A DNA stretch of 64,000 nucleotides. Origin: Aeromicrobium wangtongii. GTDB lineage: Bacteria > Actinomycetota > Actinomycetes > Propionibacteriales > Nocardioidaceae. The DNA is taken from positions 2,108,001 through 2,172,000 of the forward strand of contig NZ_CP102173.1 in NCBI RefSeq assembly GCF_024584515.1. Reading direction: 5' to 3'. The notes beneath the pieces are model-generated. The model worked only from the letters and a program-made list of their open reading frames with translations. It was not told the DNA's origin and did no database searches. The position numbers and the translations under genes are program-made. Shown here one piece after another: positions 18,130 through 26,501 of the stretch. Position 1 is the first letter of the stretch; each line of letters begins with the position of its first letter.

Positions 18130-20700
18130 GCCGATGTCGGCGAAACGGTCCGGCTCACAGGTCAGGATGATGATCTGCGAGGTCGACCCGACCCGGTTGA
18201 TGACCGCCGCGAGCTTGCGGCGTCGGTCGGCGTCGGTGAATCCGAGGGAGTCGTCCAGGATGACCGGCGCACCGTCCTCGGCGCTGACCAGCTGGGCCGT
18301 CGCCAGCCGCCCGATCAGCGCCAGCTGCTCCTTGGCGCCGCCTGACAACGACTCGAACGGGACGGTCACGCCCTGGGACGTGCGGCTGCGGATTGACAGG
18401 TCGTCGCCGATCTCGACGGAGAAGTCCGGACCGAACACGATCGCGCCGAGGGACTCGACCGCCTGACGAAACGGCGCCACGTACCGCTGCTGGGCGGCGT
18501 CGCGGTGCGTCCGCATCGTGGAGCGAAGCAGCTGCGCCGCGCGGGCGCGGGAGGCCAGCGAGTCGTGCACCCGCTGGGTGTCGCCGAGGCGGGCCAGCGC
18601 CACGTCCAGCTTGTCGCGCAGACCGTCGCGCCCACGCACCTCCAGCTCGGTCGTGGCCGCAGCGAGGTCGGCGTCGTGACGGGCGAGATCGTCGACCAAG
18701 CGCTTGGCCAGCTCACGGGCATTGGCCGCGAGGATCTCGAGGGAGTCCGCATCGTGCTCGGCCAGCGCCGACCGGGTCGCCTCGAGGGCTGCCGCGTCGT
18801 CGACACGTCGCTGCTCGGCCGCGACCAGCGCGGCGGTCAGCGCATCGTCGGACTGCACCTCCCGGTCGCTCGCGAGGCGGGTGACGGCGCGCTCGAGCTC
18901 GGCGGTCGCGCCCGCCGCACGGGTCTGCGTCGTGAGCCGACGCTCGTTGGCCGCGTTGACCTGGGTGAGGATGCGCTCGCGCTGCTCCAGGGACGCGGTG
19001 GCGGCACCTTGGGCGATCTCCAGCTGCTCGGTGAGATCGGCCAGGGTCGCGCGCGCCTCGACCAGCGAGACATCGGGGGACGCATCCGCGGCGTGGGCCT
19101 GGATCGCGGCCAGACGAGCCCGCACCGCCTCGACCGAGTCGCCCGCCAGCAGGGTGTCGCGCTCGACGGTAGCGGCCTGGGCCAGCCGCTGCGCCTCGTC
19201 ACGATCAGCACTGCGGCGGCGTGCCTCGGCCAGATCGGCAACGCCGAGCTCGGCGAGCAGACCGGCCAGCTGGTGCTCGCGGTCCTCGATCTTGCGGCGG
19301 CGCTTGACCGCCCCGTCGTCGGGCGTCACGACGACCCGGACGACCCCGGCAACCTCGATGGTCGCGGTGTCGGTCAGGTCGCGCGCTGCGCCGGCGTCGA
19401 TGGGCGTGCCGTCGACCTCGACCGCGGCCTCACCGAGCCGCTCGACCAGGACACGGGCGGCGCCTGCCGCGGCAGCATCGCGCTCGGCGTGCAGGCGCGA
19501 CTGGACATCGGCGATCTGCTCCACGATCTCGTCGTCGACGGGGTTGTCCGCCAGCGCTGCCTCGGCCAGCTCGAGCCGACGTGTCGCCGCCTCGATGCCG
19601 GCCAGTCGCTCGGCGACCCGCTCGGCCTCCTCGCTGGCTTGGACGGCCCGCACGACCTGCTCGGCCGCGATGACCTGGTTGCGCAGGTCGCCGACCTCGT
19701 CCGTGGCGCTCTGCCGCGCGGCGTCGTGCTCGGCGAGCCGCGCGACGGCCTCGGCGTGCTCGGCCTCCGCCCGCTGCCACTCCTGCTCCGCGGAGGCCGC
19801 GAGCTTGGAGCGCTGCTGCTGCTCGACGACCCGCTCGGCGCGGGCATCGACAGCGGCCTGTGCCGTCGCGACGGCGATCTCGGCCTGTCCCAGACGATCG
19901 GACGCCGCCTCGTGCTCACGGCGCAGACCGGCCAGGGCGTCCTCGCGCTCGGCCAGCTCATCGGCCTCCGCGCGTGCCTGGACCACCCGCGATGCCAAGC
20001 GGTCGCGCTCGCGCGTCAACCGGGCGTGGCGGTCGACGACGTCGTCGACCGCCCGCAGCGCGGCCTCGGCGGCCTGGACGGCTTCCTTGCGCTCGGCGAG
20101 CTCCTTGATCGTGCCGGCGTACACATCGGTGGGCTTGCCGGTCGCGGTGTGATAGCGGCGGTACTCCCGCTCGATCCGGTCGAGCAGGTCCTCGTGCACT
20201 GCACCCGCCGTCTCGTCGTCCGCCATGGCCGACAGCGCCGTCTGCAGCGGCACGACCCGGGCCAGGTTGGCCTGCTGCAGCGACTCCCCCTGCACCTGCT
20301 GCAGCGCAGCCCACAGATCGGCGTCCATCGTCTCGGCGAAGATCTGCTCGACCCGGTCGTGCGCCTGGTCACCGGTGACCTGCTCCGGTCGGGGCTGCAG
20401 GATGCGCAGCTCGGTGGACGGCTTGCGGATCCACCGCTTCGTGTAGACCAGCCGGTACGGGCCGGTGGACAGCTCGACGCTGACCTCAGGACCGACATCG
20501 CGGTGGGTGGGCTGGATGGCCTTGATCGAGGAGTGCTGCGATGACGACTTGTAGTCGCGGACCAGACGCAGCGCCTCGGCGATCGAGGACTTGCCGATCT
20601 CGTTGGGCCCGACGACCACCGTGACGCCCGGCGCCTCGAAGCTGACCTCGCTGGACTCGACACCGCGGAAGTCGGTCAGTGTGATGCGGTGCAGCCTCAC
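18103..20700 (-). CDS. SbcC/Rad50-like SMC-type ATPase without zinc hook
   Basis: 865 residues. An N-terminal ABC half-site 'VVVGPNEIGKSSIAEALRLV' (about 30-49) and a C-terminal half with signature 'SLSGGAKEQLALI' and Walker B/D-loop 'PVILDDSLGFTD' flank a long Ala/Glu/Arg-rich coiled coil. The usual CxxC zinc hook is absent: the only cysteine is near the C-terminus ('LTCEPDRF'). It is shorter than E. coli SbcC and resembles the YhaN type. With the downstream-coupled nuclease partner at 20697 it should form an SbcCD-like DNA-end-processing complex. GTG start overlaps the partner's stop (GTGA). Expected role in DNA repair is inference. Confidence 0.85.
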   Translation of the reverse strand: MRLHRITLTDFRGVESSEVSFEAPGVTVVVGPNEIGKSSIAEALRLVRDYKSSSQHSSIKAIQPTHRDVGPEVSVELSTGPYRLVYTKRWIRKPSTELRILQPRPEQVTGDQAHDRVEQIFAETMDADLWAALQQVQGESLQQANLARVVPLQTALSAMADDETAGAVHEDLLDRIEREYRRYHTATGKPTDVYAGTIKELAERKEAVQAAEAALRAVDDVVDRHARLTRERDRLASRVVQARAEADELAEREDALAGLRREHEAASDRLGQAEIAVATAQAAVDARAERVVEQQQRSKLAASAEQEWQRAEAEHAEAVARLAEHDAARQSATDEVGDLRNQVIAAEQVVRAVQASEEAERVAERLAGIEAATRRLELAEAALADNPVDDEIVEQIADVQSRLHAERDAAAAGAARVLVERLGEAAVEVDGTPIDAGAARDLTDTATIEVAGVVRVVVTPDDGAVKRRRKIEDREHQLAGLLAELGVADLAEARRRSADRDEAQRLAQAATVERDTLLAGDSVEAVRARLAAIQAHAADASPDVSLVEARATLADLTEQLEIAQGAATASLEQRERILTQVNAANERRLTTQTRAAGATAELERAVTRLASDREVQSDDALTAALVAAEQRRVDDAAALEATRSALAEHDADSLEILAANARELAKRLVDDLARHDADLAAATTELEVRGRDGLRDKLDVALARLGDTQRVHDSLASRARAAQLLRSTMRTHRDAAQQRYVAPFRQAVESLGAIVFGPDFSVEIGDDLSIRSRTSQGVTVPFESLSGGAKEQLALIGRLATAQLVSAEDGAPVILDDSLGFTDADRRRKLAAVINRVGSTSQIIILTCEPDRFADIGSARTVRLG

Positions 20701-21812
20701 GCCGCACCGTCACGGCTGAACCGGTAGAGCAGGCCGAGCGCATCGCGAGCCGCCTGCGCGTCGTCCCCGGCCAGGCGGCCGGTGAGCTCCTCGACGGCGT
20801 CGCGCGCGAAACCGGTGAGCCCGAGGTCGCCGAACTCGCCCTCGGCAGGGGTGACGACCAGGTCGCTGTGCCGCTCCCACAGGTCGATCAGCGCGAACAG
20901 GTCGCGCGAGGTGTCCAAGATGGTGTCGAGCCGGGCCTTCTCGCCGACCGTCAGCGCGCCCGTCAGCGACAGCCACACCGCCGTGCGGTCCTTGGCGGGC
21001 AGGCCCGACAGCCAGCGCTCGAGCTCGTCGACGTCGGCCTCGCTGGTGAGCTCGGCCTGGTGGTGCGCGTACGTCCAGGTGCCGACCCGGACCGACTCGA
21101 CCGCGACCTGCTGGTGATCGACGTCGACGACCAGAACGTTGCCCGGGTCGTGCTCGCGCCGACTGGTGACCTCGGGGGCTCCCGGGTACCAGATGCGCCC
21201 GCTGACCTCGGTGGTCGAGTGCCGGTCGCCCAGCACCGCGAACTGCGCCCGCCCGGCCGCGATCGCAGCCTCCAGCGCTGGCCCGCTGATGCCGGCGGGA
21301 TCGTCGCGATCGATGCCCAGGACGGTGCCGTGACCGGCGACGATGCGCACGACGTCGGTGGCCGGCTCGACGTCGGCCAGCGCATCGGCGACCAGGTCGC
21401 TCAGCGGCGCCTTGCTGTACCAGGGGGCCGCGACGATCTCGACGCCCTCGCCTGCCAGGTGCACACCGGGACGGTCGAGGACGTGGACGTGCTCGGGGCA
21501 CCCCTCCAGAAACTCCTTGGAGCGGTAGATCGACGAGGCGTCGAGGGGGTCGTGGTTGCCGGGCAGCAGCCACACCGGGACCGTGACCTCGCGCAGCGCG
21601 TCGAACGCGCGCGCCACCACGACCCGGTCGAGCTGATTGGACTCGAACACGTCGCCGCACACCAGCACCAGCTCGGCACCGCGGTCGGCGGCGACCCGCC
21701 CGATGCTGCGGATGGCGTCGATGCGCGCCTGGGCGAACCGTGGCCGGGCCTCGTCGCCGAGGTAGTGCGCGGTCATCCCGAGCTGCCAGTCGGCTGTCGC
21801 AATGAAACGCAT
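20697..21812 (-). CDS. SbcD/Mre11/YhaO-like metallophosphoesterase
   Basis: 371 residues with calcineurin-like phosphoesterase motifs: 'FIATADWQLGM' (I), 'LVLVCGDVFESN' (II), 'WLLPGNHDP' (III), 'IVAGHGT' (IV) and 'AVLGDRHST' (V). Compared with classical SbcD, motif I has Gln instead of His after Asp-Trp, and motif V reads GDRH instead of GHxH. This fits a divergent actinobacterial subgroup rather than a broken gene. Start chosen at the ATG at 21812 ('MRFIATADW'); the frame is open upstream but that part is not family-like. First gene of the two-gene unit. Confidence 0.85.
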   Translation of the reverse strand: MRFIATADWQLGMTAHYLGDEARPRFAQARIDAIRSIGRVAADRGAELVLVCGDVFESNQLDRVVVARAFDALREVTVPVWLLPGNHDPLDASSIYRSKEFLEGCPEHVHVLDRPGVHLAGEGVEIVAAPWYSKAPLSDLVADALADVEPATDVVRIVAGHGTVLGIDRDDPAGISGPALEAAIAAGRAQFAVLGDRHSTTEVSGRIWYPGAPEVTSRREHDPGNVLVVDVDHQQVAVESVRVGTWTYAHHQAELTSEADVDELERWLSGLPAKDRTAVWLSLTGALTVGEKARLDTILDTSRDLFALIDLWERHSDLVVTPAEGEFGDLGLTGFARDAVEELTGRLAGDDAQAARDALGLLYRFSRDGAA

Positions 21813-21894
21813 ATGCAGACCGTAACCGGCACCTCCGACACGAGTTCGACGGCACGCCCGGCGGGTGCCCCCGGATGCTGTCAGAATCCCTCCC

Positions 21895-22515
21895 ATGAGT
21901 CATCTCGTGCTCCTGCTGGCGCACCCGCGACCCGACAGCTACTGCCATGCCCTGGCCGAGAGGATCGGCGAGCAGCTCGTGGAGCGCGGCCACGAGGTGC
22001 GCTCGCACGACCTGTACGCCGAGCGGTTCGACCCCATCTTGACCTCGTACGAGTCCCACACGAGCGGCCCTGACATCGAGGGCGCCTTGGCTCGCGAGGA
22101 GGATCCGCTCATCGCCCTGCACCGCGAGGAGCTGCGGCAGGCCTCGGGGCTGGCGATCGTCCACCCCAACTGGTGGGGCATGCCGCCGGCGATCCTGACC
22201 GGTTGGATCGATCGGGTCGTCGTGCCCGGTGTGGCCTATCGGCTCAAGGACGCCACCGGCCGTCCCGAACCGCTCGCGCCGATCGAGCGGCTGCTGGTGA
22301 TCAACACCTCCGACACCACCGACGAGCGCGAGGAGTTGCTGTACGGCGACCCGCTCGCGTCGATCTGGGGGCGCTGCGTCGCGCCCTATCTGGGCTCCCC
22401 GCAGGTGACCCGCCGGGTGCTGCGGCCGGTGTCCAGCGCCTCTGACGAGCAGCGCGCCGCGTGGCTCGACGAGGTCGGATCGCTCGCTGCAGAGACGTTC
22501 GGAGCCGTCTCCTAG
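21895..22515 (+). CDS. NAD(P)H-dependent flavodoxin-fold oxidoreductase (KefF/MdaB type)
   Basis: 206-residue FMN protein. N-terminal 'VLLLAHPRPDSYCHAL' is the phosphate-binding loop of the NQO1/KefF family, 'IVHPNWWGMPPAILTGWIDRVV' is its most conserved block, followed by 'VPGVAYRL'. Expected two-electron quinone reductase in the cytoplasm. ATG 21895 chosen over an upstream GTG/ATG because a CAGAAT -10-like box lies 7 nt before it. Divergent from the SbcD-like gene. Confidence 0.85.
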   Translation: MSHLVLLLAHPRPDSYCHALAERIGEQLVERGHEVRSHDLYAERFDPILTSYESHTSGPDIEGALAREEDPLIALHREELRQASGLAIVHPNWWGMPPAILTGWIDRVVVPGVAYRLKDATGRPEPLAPIERLLVINTSDTTDEREELLYGDPLASIWGRCVAPYLGSPQVTRRVLRPVSSASDEQRAAWLDEVGSLAAETFGAVS

Positions 22516-22525
22516 TCTGGAAGCC

Positions 22526-23275
22526 ATGTCTGAACGAAGTAGAGGTCTGCTCAGCGACATCTCCTGGTTGCAGGTCACCGGCAGTGTCCTCGCCGCCGTG
22601 ACCTCGGCGTGGCTCGCCTCGCGCCTCGGCGTCGCCGGGACGATGATCGGCGTCGCGCTGGGCAGCTTCGTGGCGACGGTTGGCTCGGCCATCTACGTCC
22701 GCACGCTGGACCGCGGCAAGACCCTGCTCGCCCAGACGGCGTCCGGCGCCGTGGTCGAGCGGACCGTCCAGGACGGCGAGATCGCCGAGGCCCTGGACGA
22801 GATCGCCGAGGCCGAGCGGTCGCCGGTGCGCAGCGCCGAGGTCGTCTCCGAGGACGAGCGTGAGCTGCCGTGGCGCAAGATCATCATCACCACGATCGTG
22901 GTGGTCATCATTGCCTTGACCACCATCACGACCTACGAGCTGGTGTCCGACAAGAGCCTGGACGGGTCCCGCGGCACGACCATCGGCGACACCTTCGGCG
23001 GCAGCAAGGGCGCCAAGGACAGCAAGGACAGCAAGGACGACACGAAGGACAAGGGCGGCTCGGGCGGCGGCGACGACGGCACGAAGGACACCCCCGACGG
23101 CCCGAAGCCGACGGCGACGCCCGAGGACGGCCGGTCGACGGCACCCGCGCCGACCATGTCGACGCCTGCCCCCACCGCGACGACCCCGGCCCCGGCACCG
23201 ACACCGCGCCCGTCGGCCAGCCCCACCCAAAGCGCGCCGGAGCCGTCCGCCCCGACGCCGCAACCCGCGGAATGA
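22526..23275 (+). CDS. Hypothetical membrane protein with low-complexity tail
   Basis: 249 residues. Two hydrophobic helices at about 17-57 ('TGSVLAAVTSAWLASRLG', 'MIGVALGSFVATVGSAIYV'), a charged loop, and a third helix at about 119-138 ('IITTIVVVIIALTTITTYEL'). The rest is a Lys/Asp/Ser-rich stretch ('DSKDSKDDTKDKGG') and then a Pro/Ala/Thr-rich tail that probably lies outside the membrane or spans the wall. No domain recognised. Preceded by TAGTCT 7 nt before the ATG and by the quinone-reductase gene 10 bp away. Confidence 0.75.
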   Translation: MSERSRGLLSDISWLQVTGSVLAAVTSAWLASRLGVAGTMIGVALGSFVATVGSAIYVRTLDRGKTLLAQTASGAVVERTVQDGEIAEALDEIAEAERSPVRSAEVVSEDERELPWRKIIITTIVVVIIALTTITTYELVSDKSLDGSRGTTIGDTFGGSKGAKDSKDSKDDTKDKGGSGGGDDGTKDTPDGPKPTATPEDGRSTAPAPTMSTPAPTATTPAPAPTPRPSASPTQSAPEPSAPTPQPAE

Positions 23276-23326
23276 AGCCCCGCGGTCGCGTGTTGACGGC
23301 ACCGAGCTCACCGAGAGGAGCGCATC

Positions 23327-23731
23327 ATGACCATCTACCTGACCCCGAACATCACTGACGAGAAGATCGCCGCCATGGAGATCTTCGACGCGTTCCGACT
23401 GGGTGAAGAGCTGCTGGACTCGCGGTACCCGCGGGACGCCGCGCGCGTGCTGCGCAAGGTCGTCGACGCCGAGCCCGGCAACGCTGCCGGCTGGGAGCTG
23501 CTGGGACGCTCCCACTTCGCCGCTGCCCAGCTGTGCCCCGCCGAGGACGCGTTCCGCCGCCTGGTGGAGCTCGAGCCGACCAGCGCGTGGGCGCAGACCG
23601 CGCTCGGCCTGGCGCTGGACCGCCAGAGCCGTCACCGTGAGGGCGCCGTCCACCACCGCCTCGCCGCGGCGATGGGCGCATCCGCCCGCGACGCGAGCCG
23701 CGTCGAGCTCGTCGACCGACCGAAGGGCTGA
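23327..23731 (+). CDS. Small tetratricopeptide-repeat protein
   Basis: 134 residues. Two to three TPR-like helix pairs are visible, such as 'DAARVLRKVVDAEPGNAAGWELLGRSHF' and 'AEDAFRRLVELEPTSAWAQTALGLAL' (shown here only as landmarks), followed by a 'HREGAVHHRLAAAMG' helix. Likely a protein-protein interaction adaptor; partner unknown. A clear GAGAGGAG ribosome site precedes the ATG, in contrast to the leaderless genes around. Its stop is in the same frame as the following membrane protease gene. Confidence 0.8.
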   Translation: MTIYLTPNITDEKIAAMEIFDAFRLGEELLDSRYPRDAARVLRKVVDAEPGNAAGWELLGRSHFAAAQLCPAEDAFRRLVELEPTSAWAQTALGLALDRQSRHREGAVHHRLAAAMGASARDASRVELVDRPKG

Positions 23732-23770
23732 GCACTGAACACGCCGTGGGCGGCAGCGGCGACAGCCGCT

Positions 23771-24385
23771 GTGCTGATCGTCGTGCCGCCCCTGTGGTCG
23801 ATCACCCGCCACGTCGTGACCCTCGTGCACGAGGCCGGGCACGCCGCCGTCGCGGTGCTGACCGGACGCCGGCTCAACGGCATCCGGCTGCACACCGACA
23901 CGTCCGGGCTGACCGTGTCCAGCGGCAAGCCGCGTGGGCCCGGCATGATCGCGACGGCCGCTGCCGGCTACCTCGCACCGGCGGTGCTGGGCCTGGTCTC
24001 CGTGGTGCTCGTGCACCGCGGTCTGACCGGGGCCGCGCTGTACGCCGGCCTCGGGACGCTCGCGGTGATGCTGGCCTTCATCCGCAACTGGTTCGGCCTG
24101 CTGGTCGTCCTGGTCGTGGGCGGCGCGGTCGCGCTGCTGATCTGGCGCGCGCCCGCGGACGTCCGTGACTTCGCCGCCCTGACGTTTGCCTGGTTCCTGC
24201 TCGGGGCGGCGCCCCGCACGTCCCTCGACCTGTGGGCGCACCGCCGCCGGGTGCGGACCCGCACCACCGATGCGGACGTCCTGGCCAGGCTCACGGTCCT
24301 GCCCGCGCCGGTGTGGAACCTGGTGTTCATCGTGCTGACCGGCGGTGCGCTGGCCACCGCGGTCCAGGTGGTCGGGCTGCCCTGA
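23771..24385 (+). CDS. M50B-like membrane metallopeptidase
   Basis: Polytopic membrane protein of about 204 residues with the zinc motif H-E-A-G-H in 'VVTLVHEAGHAAVAVL' and the family's following 'GRRLNGIRLHTDTSGLT' strand and 'GPGMIATAAAGYLAPA' helix; these are hallmarks of actinobacterial M50B-like proteins. Intramembrane proteolysis is possible but unproven for the family. GTG 23771 is the first standard start. However, codons upstream ('NTPWAAAATAA') complete the first transmembrane helix, and a CTG at 23735 lies just after the in-frame stop of the TPR gene, so initiation at CTG is possible. Confidence 0.75.
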   Translation: MLIVVPPLWSITRHVVTLVHEAGHAAVAVLTGRRLNGIRLHTDTSGLTVSSGKPRGPGMIATAAAGYLAPAVLGLVSVVLVHRGLTGAALYAGLGTLAVMLAFIRNWFGLLVVLVVGGAVALLIWRAPADVRDFAALTFAWFLLGAAPRTSLDLWAHRRRVRTRTTDADVLARLTVLPAPVWNLVFIVLTGGALATAVQVVGLP

Positions 24386-24397
24386 TTGGATGGTGCG

Positions 24398-25588
24398 ATG
24401 TTCACCCTCGGCACAGAGCTCCCCGGGGCGCTCGGACGCACCGGCACCATCTCGACCCCCCACGGCGACATCAGCACGCCGGCGTTCATCCCGGTGGGGA
24501 CCCGGGCCACCGTCAAGGCCGTCCTGCCCGAGCAGATGTCCGACCTCGGCGCGCAGGCGCTGCTGGCCAACGCCTACCACCTGTACCTGCAGCCGGGCGC
24601 CGACATTGTCGACGAGGCGGGCGGTCTGGGCGCGTTCATGAACTGGCGCGGCCCGACGTTCACCGACTCCGGTGGCTTCCAGGTGCTGTCGCTGGGTGCC
24701 GGCTTCAAGAAGACCCTGTCGATGGACGCCCACTCGGTGCAGGCCGATGACGTCATCGCCGAGGGCAAGGACCGCCTGGCCACCGTCGACGACGACGGTG
24801 TGACCTTCAAGTCGCACCTGGACGGCTCGATGCACCGGTTCACGCCAGAGGTGTCGATGCAGATCCAGCACCAGCTGGGTGCCGACATCATGTTCGCGTT
24901 CGACGAGCTGACCACCTTGATGAACTCCTACGACTACCAGGTCTCGTCACTGGCGCGGACCCAGGCGTGGGCGGAACGCTGCGTCAAGGAGCACCAGCGG
25001 CTGTCCGAGCTGCGCGCCGACAAGCCGGCGCAGGCGCTGTTCGGCGTCGTGCAGGGCGCGCAGCACGAGGACCTTCGCCGGCGGGCCGCACGCGGGCTGG
25101 TCGGGCTCGACTTCGACGGCTACGGCATCGGCGGGGCGATCGAGAAGGAGAACCTCGGCACGATCGTCCGCTGGGTGTGCGAGGAGCTGCAGGTCGACAA
25201 GCCGCGGCACCTGCTCGGCATCAGCGAGCCCGACGACCTGTTCACCGCGGTGGAGAACGGCGCCGACACCTTCGACTGCGTCTCGCCGTCGCGCGTCGCG
25301 CGGTCGTCACGCGTCTACGCCATGACCGGACGCTACAACCTGCTGGTGGCCGCCTCACGCCGCGACTTCGGGCCGATCGACCCGGAGTGCGACTGCTACA
25401 CGTGCGCGCACTACTCCAAGGCGTACCTGCACCACCTGTTCAAGACCAAGGAGTACATCGCGGCGACGCTGTGCACGATCCACAACGAGCGGTTCACGGT
25501 CCGCCTGGTCGACGACATGCGACGCCACATCGACGCCGGCACGTTCGCCGACTTCCGTGACGACTTCTTGGCCCGCTTCTACGCCTGA
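24398..25588 (+). CDS. tgt: tRNA-guanine transglycosylase
   Basis: 396-residue TIM-barrel enzyme that exchanges guanine 34 of GUN-anticodon tRNAs for a queuosine precursor. It has the substrate-binding 'TDSGGFQVLSLG', 'HLDGSMHRFTPE', 'FAFDELTT', the 'GIGGAIEKENLG' loop, nucleophile region 'TFDCVSPSRVAR', and the zinc site 'CDCYTCAHYSKAYLHHL' (three Cys and a His). ATG 24398 is preferred; a TTG at 24386 next to the previous stop would add four residues. The convergent neighbour is a queuosine-precursor transporter, so the pair looks like a salvage unit. Confidence 0.93.
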   Translation: MFTLGTELPGALGRTGTISTPHGDISTPAFIPVGTRATVKAVLPEQMSDLGAQALLANAYHLYLQPGADIVDEAGGLGAFMNWRGPTFTDSGGFQVLSLGAGFKKTLSMDAHSVQADDVIAEGKDRLATVDDDGVTFKSHLDGSMHRFTPEVSMQIQHQLGADIMFAFDELTTLMNSYDYQVSSLARTQAWAERCVKEHQRLSELRADKPAQALFGVVQGAQHEDLRRRAARGLVGLDFDGYGIGGAIEKENLGTIVRWVCEELQVDKPRHLLGISEPDDLFTAVENGADTFDCVSPSRVARSSRVYAMTGRYNLLVAASRRDFGPIDPECDCYTCAHYSKAYLHHLFKTKEYIAATLCTIHNERFTVRLVDDMRRHIDAGTFADFRDDFLARFYA

Positions 25589-25712
25589 CGGTTTACCACG
25601 GTCCCTGGGCAAACCGTCGTAGTCGGACGTCCGCCCGAGGCAAACGTCGTCCGCCCGCGGGTAACTTCCCTGGGGCGGACGACGTTTGCGGAGGGACCGT
25701 GGTAAACCGTCA
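25586..25712. terminator. Nested double inverted repeat between tgt and the queuosine transporter
   Basis: Outer arms of 21 bp (25586-25606 and 25692-25712, perfect, the left one starting on the tgt TGA) enclose inner arms of 17 bp (25640-25656 and 25673-25689, perfect). Related words (CAAACCGTCGT, CAAACGTCGT, CGTCCGCCCG) recur between the arms. It lies between two convergent genes and can end transcription from both sides, but it is far larger than needed for a terminator. Confidence 0.7.
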
Positions 25713-25730
25713 CCGCCGTGGGCGGCGGGG

Positions 25731-26456
25731 TCAGGACCAGTAGGACGGTTCGCGCTGCTTGAGGATGCGGATGACGAGCATCGTGACCGGCATGACGAGC
25801 AGCTCGACGGCGCACTTGAACACGAAGCCGACGACGACGTAGTTGAGGAACTGGCCGCCGGTGGTGATGCCGATGGCCGAGGCGGCGATGGCGCAGAAGA
25901 TGAACGTGTCGGCGGCCTCGCCGACGCCGGTGGAGCCGGCCAGGCGGCGCCAGAGGCCCGGCTCGGCGGAGCGGGCCTTCATCCGGACCAGCACGTAGGA
26001 GTTCAGGAACTGCCCCACGACGTAGGCGACGAGTGAGGCCGCGACGATCTGCCCGCCCGACCACACGACGCTCTCGAAGGCGGCCTGGTTCTCGTAGAAC
26101 TCCGCGCTCGGCAGCTTCATGACGGCCAGGAAGGTCAGGAACGTCAGGATCGCCGTGCCGAAGCCGACCAGGATGGCGCGGCGGGCGGCGCGCAGTCCGT
26201 ACACCTCGGAGATGACGTCGCCGATGATGTACGCCAGCGGAAACAGCACCGCGCCGCCGTCGGAGAACACCGGCAGGATCTGCACCGGCCCGATCGACAC
26301 GTCGCCGGAGAAGAACTGGGTGCCCTTGGTGGCGGCGATGTTCGACACGACCAGCACGACGCAGAACACGGCGAGCAGGACGTCGAAGTACGACGAACCG
26401 CGCGACGCGAAGTGGACCTCGCGAGTGCGGTGGGCGGCGGTGTCCGCAGAGCTCAT
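25731..26456 (-). CDS. Queuosine precursor transporter (YhhQ/QPTR family)
   Basis: 241-residue membrane protein with six or seven helices. Family landmarks are 'VVLVVSNIAATKGTQFF', 'FPLAYIIGDVISEVYGLRAARRAI', 'FVAYVVGQFLNSYVLVRMK'-like segment and 'RLAGSTGVGEAADTFIFCAIA'. YhhQ imports preQ0/preQ1 in E. coli, and related proteins import queuine. Convergent with tgt. ATG 26456 is used; the open frame extends far upstream but into the divergent MenJ-like gene. Confidence 0.9.
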   Translation of the reverse strand: MSSADTAAHRTREVHFASRGSSYFDVLLAVFCVVLVVSNIAATKGTQFFSGDVSIGPVQILPVFSDGGAVLFPLAYIIGDVISEVYGLRAARRAILVGFGTAILTFLTFLAVMKLPSAEFYENQAAFESVVWSGGQIVAASLVAYVVGQFLNSYVLVRMKARSAEPGLWRRLAGSTGVGEAADTFIFCAIAASAIGITTGGQFLNYVVVGFVFKCAVELLVMPVTMLVIRILKQREPSYWS

Positions 26457-26501
26457 GCGCCCCATCCTGCCAGCCGACCAGCGCTCTGGGAGAATCGCAG
26501 C

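Noticed and set aside
22301..24871. 856-residue minus-strand open frame
   Set aside because: Runs opposite to five recognisable plus-strand genes (oxidoreductase, membrane protein, TPR, M50B, tgt) and has no domain.
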